From Halocaridina rubra (lineage: Eukaryota > Arthropoda > Malacostraca > Decapoda > Atyidae), in NCBI GenBank assembly GCA_037179515.1, contig JAXCGZ010020997.1, positions 12,501 to 37,500 on the forward strand: DNA of 25,000 nt. Reading direction: 5' to 3'. The first letter of the stretch is position 1; every line of letters begins with the position of its first letter. Of the stretch, positions 22,553-25,000 are shown piece by piece. Under the pieces are notes generated by a model that had not been told where the DNA came from, did no database searches, and saw only the letters and a program-made list of their open reading frames with translations. Both the position numbers and the translations under genes were made by a program.

Positions 22553-23217
22553 GTCGACTTAGCGGTAGCGCAGTGAATATGAATTAAATTTCCCTTCCTC
22601 GTCTCGTCCCCTGTGTGGTTGATGTCCCTGTCAACTCGGCAGGTTTAATGTTATGCATCACTAAACTATGGTGCCTATGGTAGAACAGTATCTTGATAGC
22701 CCCAACCCTCAGTTACGTAAAAAAAATACCCGACCAGAAACTCATTTCAAAGCAAAAGAACCCAGAATTTCAGAACTTATAAATCTACCTTTAATTGCCC
22801 TCACCTTTATATTGTCCTCTGGTAAGTAAATGTTTTTGAATTAGAAAATTTTATTTTTCTGTCTTCAGATACAAATGAATGTGCTTTTGTGAAGGTGAAT
22901 TTATTATGTGTGTGTCTTTTTACTGAGATTTTAGTCTTCACACACATACACAACCATAAACACATTCTTAGGTTTTTGTCAAGATCGACAGGACAAAGAG
23001 ACCCCAAACATTCATCCTTCTTTTTCTCCCTTCGTCAGCCAAGGATATTTATCATTTCACCGAAGGAGTTACCTTCATCTCTTCTTCTTATATAGCATTA
23101 TTCATGGTAAATTGGGGGATTCTCTGACCTCCTGGCCAGTATAATTCTTTCCAGAAAATAAAAACTACAATTGCGTTGTTCTATTTACCCCCTGTGTGGT
23201 AATCACGGACAGTTTTC
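22553..23217. other. Unassigned, with weak tRNA-like traces
   Basis: cttagcggtagcgcagtgaa at about 22558-22577 and ggtagaacagtatcttgata at about 22679-22698 look like A-box regions of decayed tRNA-derived elements. The latter resembles 10738-10757. No exon was recognised. Confidence 0.35.
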
Positions 23218-23335
23218 AGGGAGATTGAATGAGGGAGGGAAAAAGGAGAGGGTGACTAAAGGAGGGAGGGACAGGGTAGGGTAAATTAAGAGAAGGGGGA
23301 AACTGGAGATATGAAAAAAAGAAGGAAGGGATTGC
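23218..23335. repeat. Purine-rich, G-rich tract
   Basis: Repeated gagggaggga, gggtaggg and aaggaaggg on the plus strand with few pyrimidines. It leads into the minisatellite that starts about 160 bp later. Confidence 0.75.
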
Positions 23336-23356
23336 ATGAAACGTTGTGCAATATTG

Positions 23357-23364
23357 TATAAATA
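23357..23364 (+). promoter_or_regulatory. TATA-box-like motif
   Basis: TATAAATA stands in a short, compositionally distinct and less repetitive island (23336-23495). No transcript or reading frame follows, so this is only a textual match. Confidence 0.15.
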
Positions 23365-23499
23365 GACCAACAACGCAGCTTTGAATGGCGTAGACGGTGA
23401 GACATGCGGAAGTTGTTGCAACTGTGGAGAGCGCGCGACCAACGGACACAGTGTGGAAAAGAATTTAGGCTATTGTGCGTCATCGAGTGGGAGTGCAGT

Positions 23500-24260
23500 G
23501 AGGTTTGAATAGGGAAGGGGTAGGGGGTAACTGGGTTCTTTGATTAGGGTAGGGCAGGGGGTAATTGTTAGTTTTTGAATAGGGGAGGGGGTAACCGAGA
23601 ATATTTTGAGTAGGAGTAGGTAGTAACTGCTGTGGGTTTTGAATAAAGGATGGGGTAGTTGGGTTTTGAGAGGGAAGGGAATCCGTTAATTATGGGGTAG
23701 GGGGTAAGTGTAATTTCTGAATAGGTTAAGGGGGCAACTGTGGATTTTTTTTTCTGGGAATTGGTAAATGAGTTTTGAAATTGGAGAAGGGGTAATTGTG
23801 GATTTTGACTAAAGGGAGTGACTGTAATTTTTAATAAAAGAAGGGGTTAAGAATGGGTTTTGAAATAGAAGGGGGTGTCTATACTTAATAAAAAAAAGTA
23901 GTGGTAACCGTAAGTTTCGAATAGGTGAAGGTGATGTTAACATATTTTTTTTTTTCCAAAGAAGAACAGTTTTGAATACAGGAAGCAGTAATTGAGAGTA
24001 TTAATTAGAGGAGTTATGTCTGGGGTCTGAAAAAGCGAGAGGGGAACTATGGGTTTTGAGTATGTAGGGGCTTATAAGAATTAAAAAGGAGAAGAATAAA
24101 TGTGGGTCTTGGATTAGTAAAGGAGGTAATTCCTTATCATGCAATGAAAAGGAGTAACTGTTTGTTTTAGGAAAGGAAGGTGGAGACTGGATATGAATGG
24201 GGAAGATAACGAAAATGTGGATTGGTAAATAGGAGAGGAAATAAAAGTGGTGGTAATTGT
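23500..24260. repeat. Degenerate G-rich minisatellite, about 25-45-bp units
   Basis: About twenty irregular units follow the pattern ttttgaataggggaaggggg then taactgtggg. Clear examples start near 23506, 23569, 23637, 23773, 23861 and 23970. Several units have A substitutions in the G runs or T-run expansions (23749, 23944). The plus strand is very poor in C throughout. Four closely spaced G runs near 23512-23541 could form a G-quadruplex. Confidence 0.8.
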
Positions 24261-24739
<479 letters not shown>

Positions 24740-24790
24740 AACAATATGCATAAAACGTGTCAGAGAACAATATTTTCCCTAATTAAAAAG

Positions 24791-24892
<102 letters not shown>

Positions 24893-24937
24893 CCAAATAA
24901 GCACATTACATATGTGAAAACATGAATCATGTTTACC

Positions 24938-25000
24938 CCGACCGGGACTTTAACCTAGGACTTATAATTACTAAACCAAAGCGCTACCAACTACACCACA
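24938..25000 (-). mobile_element. tRNA-derived element, cut by the window edge
   Basis: On the minus strand tgtagttggtagcgc (24981-24995) is A-box-like, and aggttaaagtccc (24945-24957) is B-box-like at tRNA spacing. The 5' part lies outside the window. It may be a SINE head or a diverged tRNA. Confidence 0.55.

Noticed and set aside
23203..23483. Three overlapping open frames on the minus strand
   Set aside because: All three frames are open across the same purine-rich tract, as expected from composition alone.

Overview
This window looks like intergenic or intronic DNA from an arthropod, most likely a decapod crustacean. Three things point that way. Simple-sequence arrays, mostly (AT)n, (ATT)n, (AG)n and (CA)n, fill roughly 3 kb of the 25 kb. 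Short (TTAGG)n runs match the arthropod telomere motif. Non-LTR retrotransposons and tRNA-derived SINEs are dense. The assignment is inference from repeat style; no host protein was recognised. I see no intact protein-coding gene, no rRNA and no convincing functional tRNA. Nearly every long reading frame is translated microsatellite or transposon debris.

Layout. 1-4700: AT, ATT, AG and TG arrays carry a tRNA-headed SINE (1248-1438, SINE-1), a 231-bp foldback with tRNA-like arms (2391-2621), a perfect 43-bp tandem duplication and a second SINE family (4484-4682) sitting inside a (CT)n array. 4700-11200: degraded tRNA-like pieces, a dispersed repeat with two modules (A and B), a 5'-truncated LINE end (8277-8634), and a SINE-1 body with a 16-bp target-site duplication (8826-8959) inside a decayed ~190-bp tandem repeat. 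11201-11402 is a 202-bp near-perfect palindrome. 11964-14226 is a decayed Jockey/I-like LINE carrying a reverse transcriptase, entered by an antisense SINE-1 fragment. 14355-18367: microsatellite clusters, a 36-bp palindrome and further A/B modules. 18368-19277 is a minus-strand, RTE-like reverse transcriptase remnant. 19278-22552: a GC-rich repeat, foldbacks built on TTAGG-like sequence, a CA-rich minisatellite and compound arrays. 23218-24260: a G-rich, C-poor region with a degenerate ~30-bp minisatellite. The window ends in AG and AT arrays and a tRNA-like element cut by its edge.

No genes act together here. The relationships are between mobile elements: LINE reverse transcriptases could supply machinery for the SINEs, and insertions nest in microsatellites and in each other. 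The most interesting signals are the nested, self-complementary body of SINE-1, mobilised without its tRNA head in one copy, and a set of foldback elements several of which carry short (TTAGG)n tracts.
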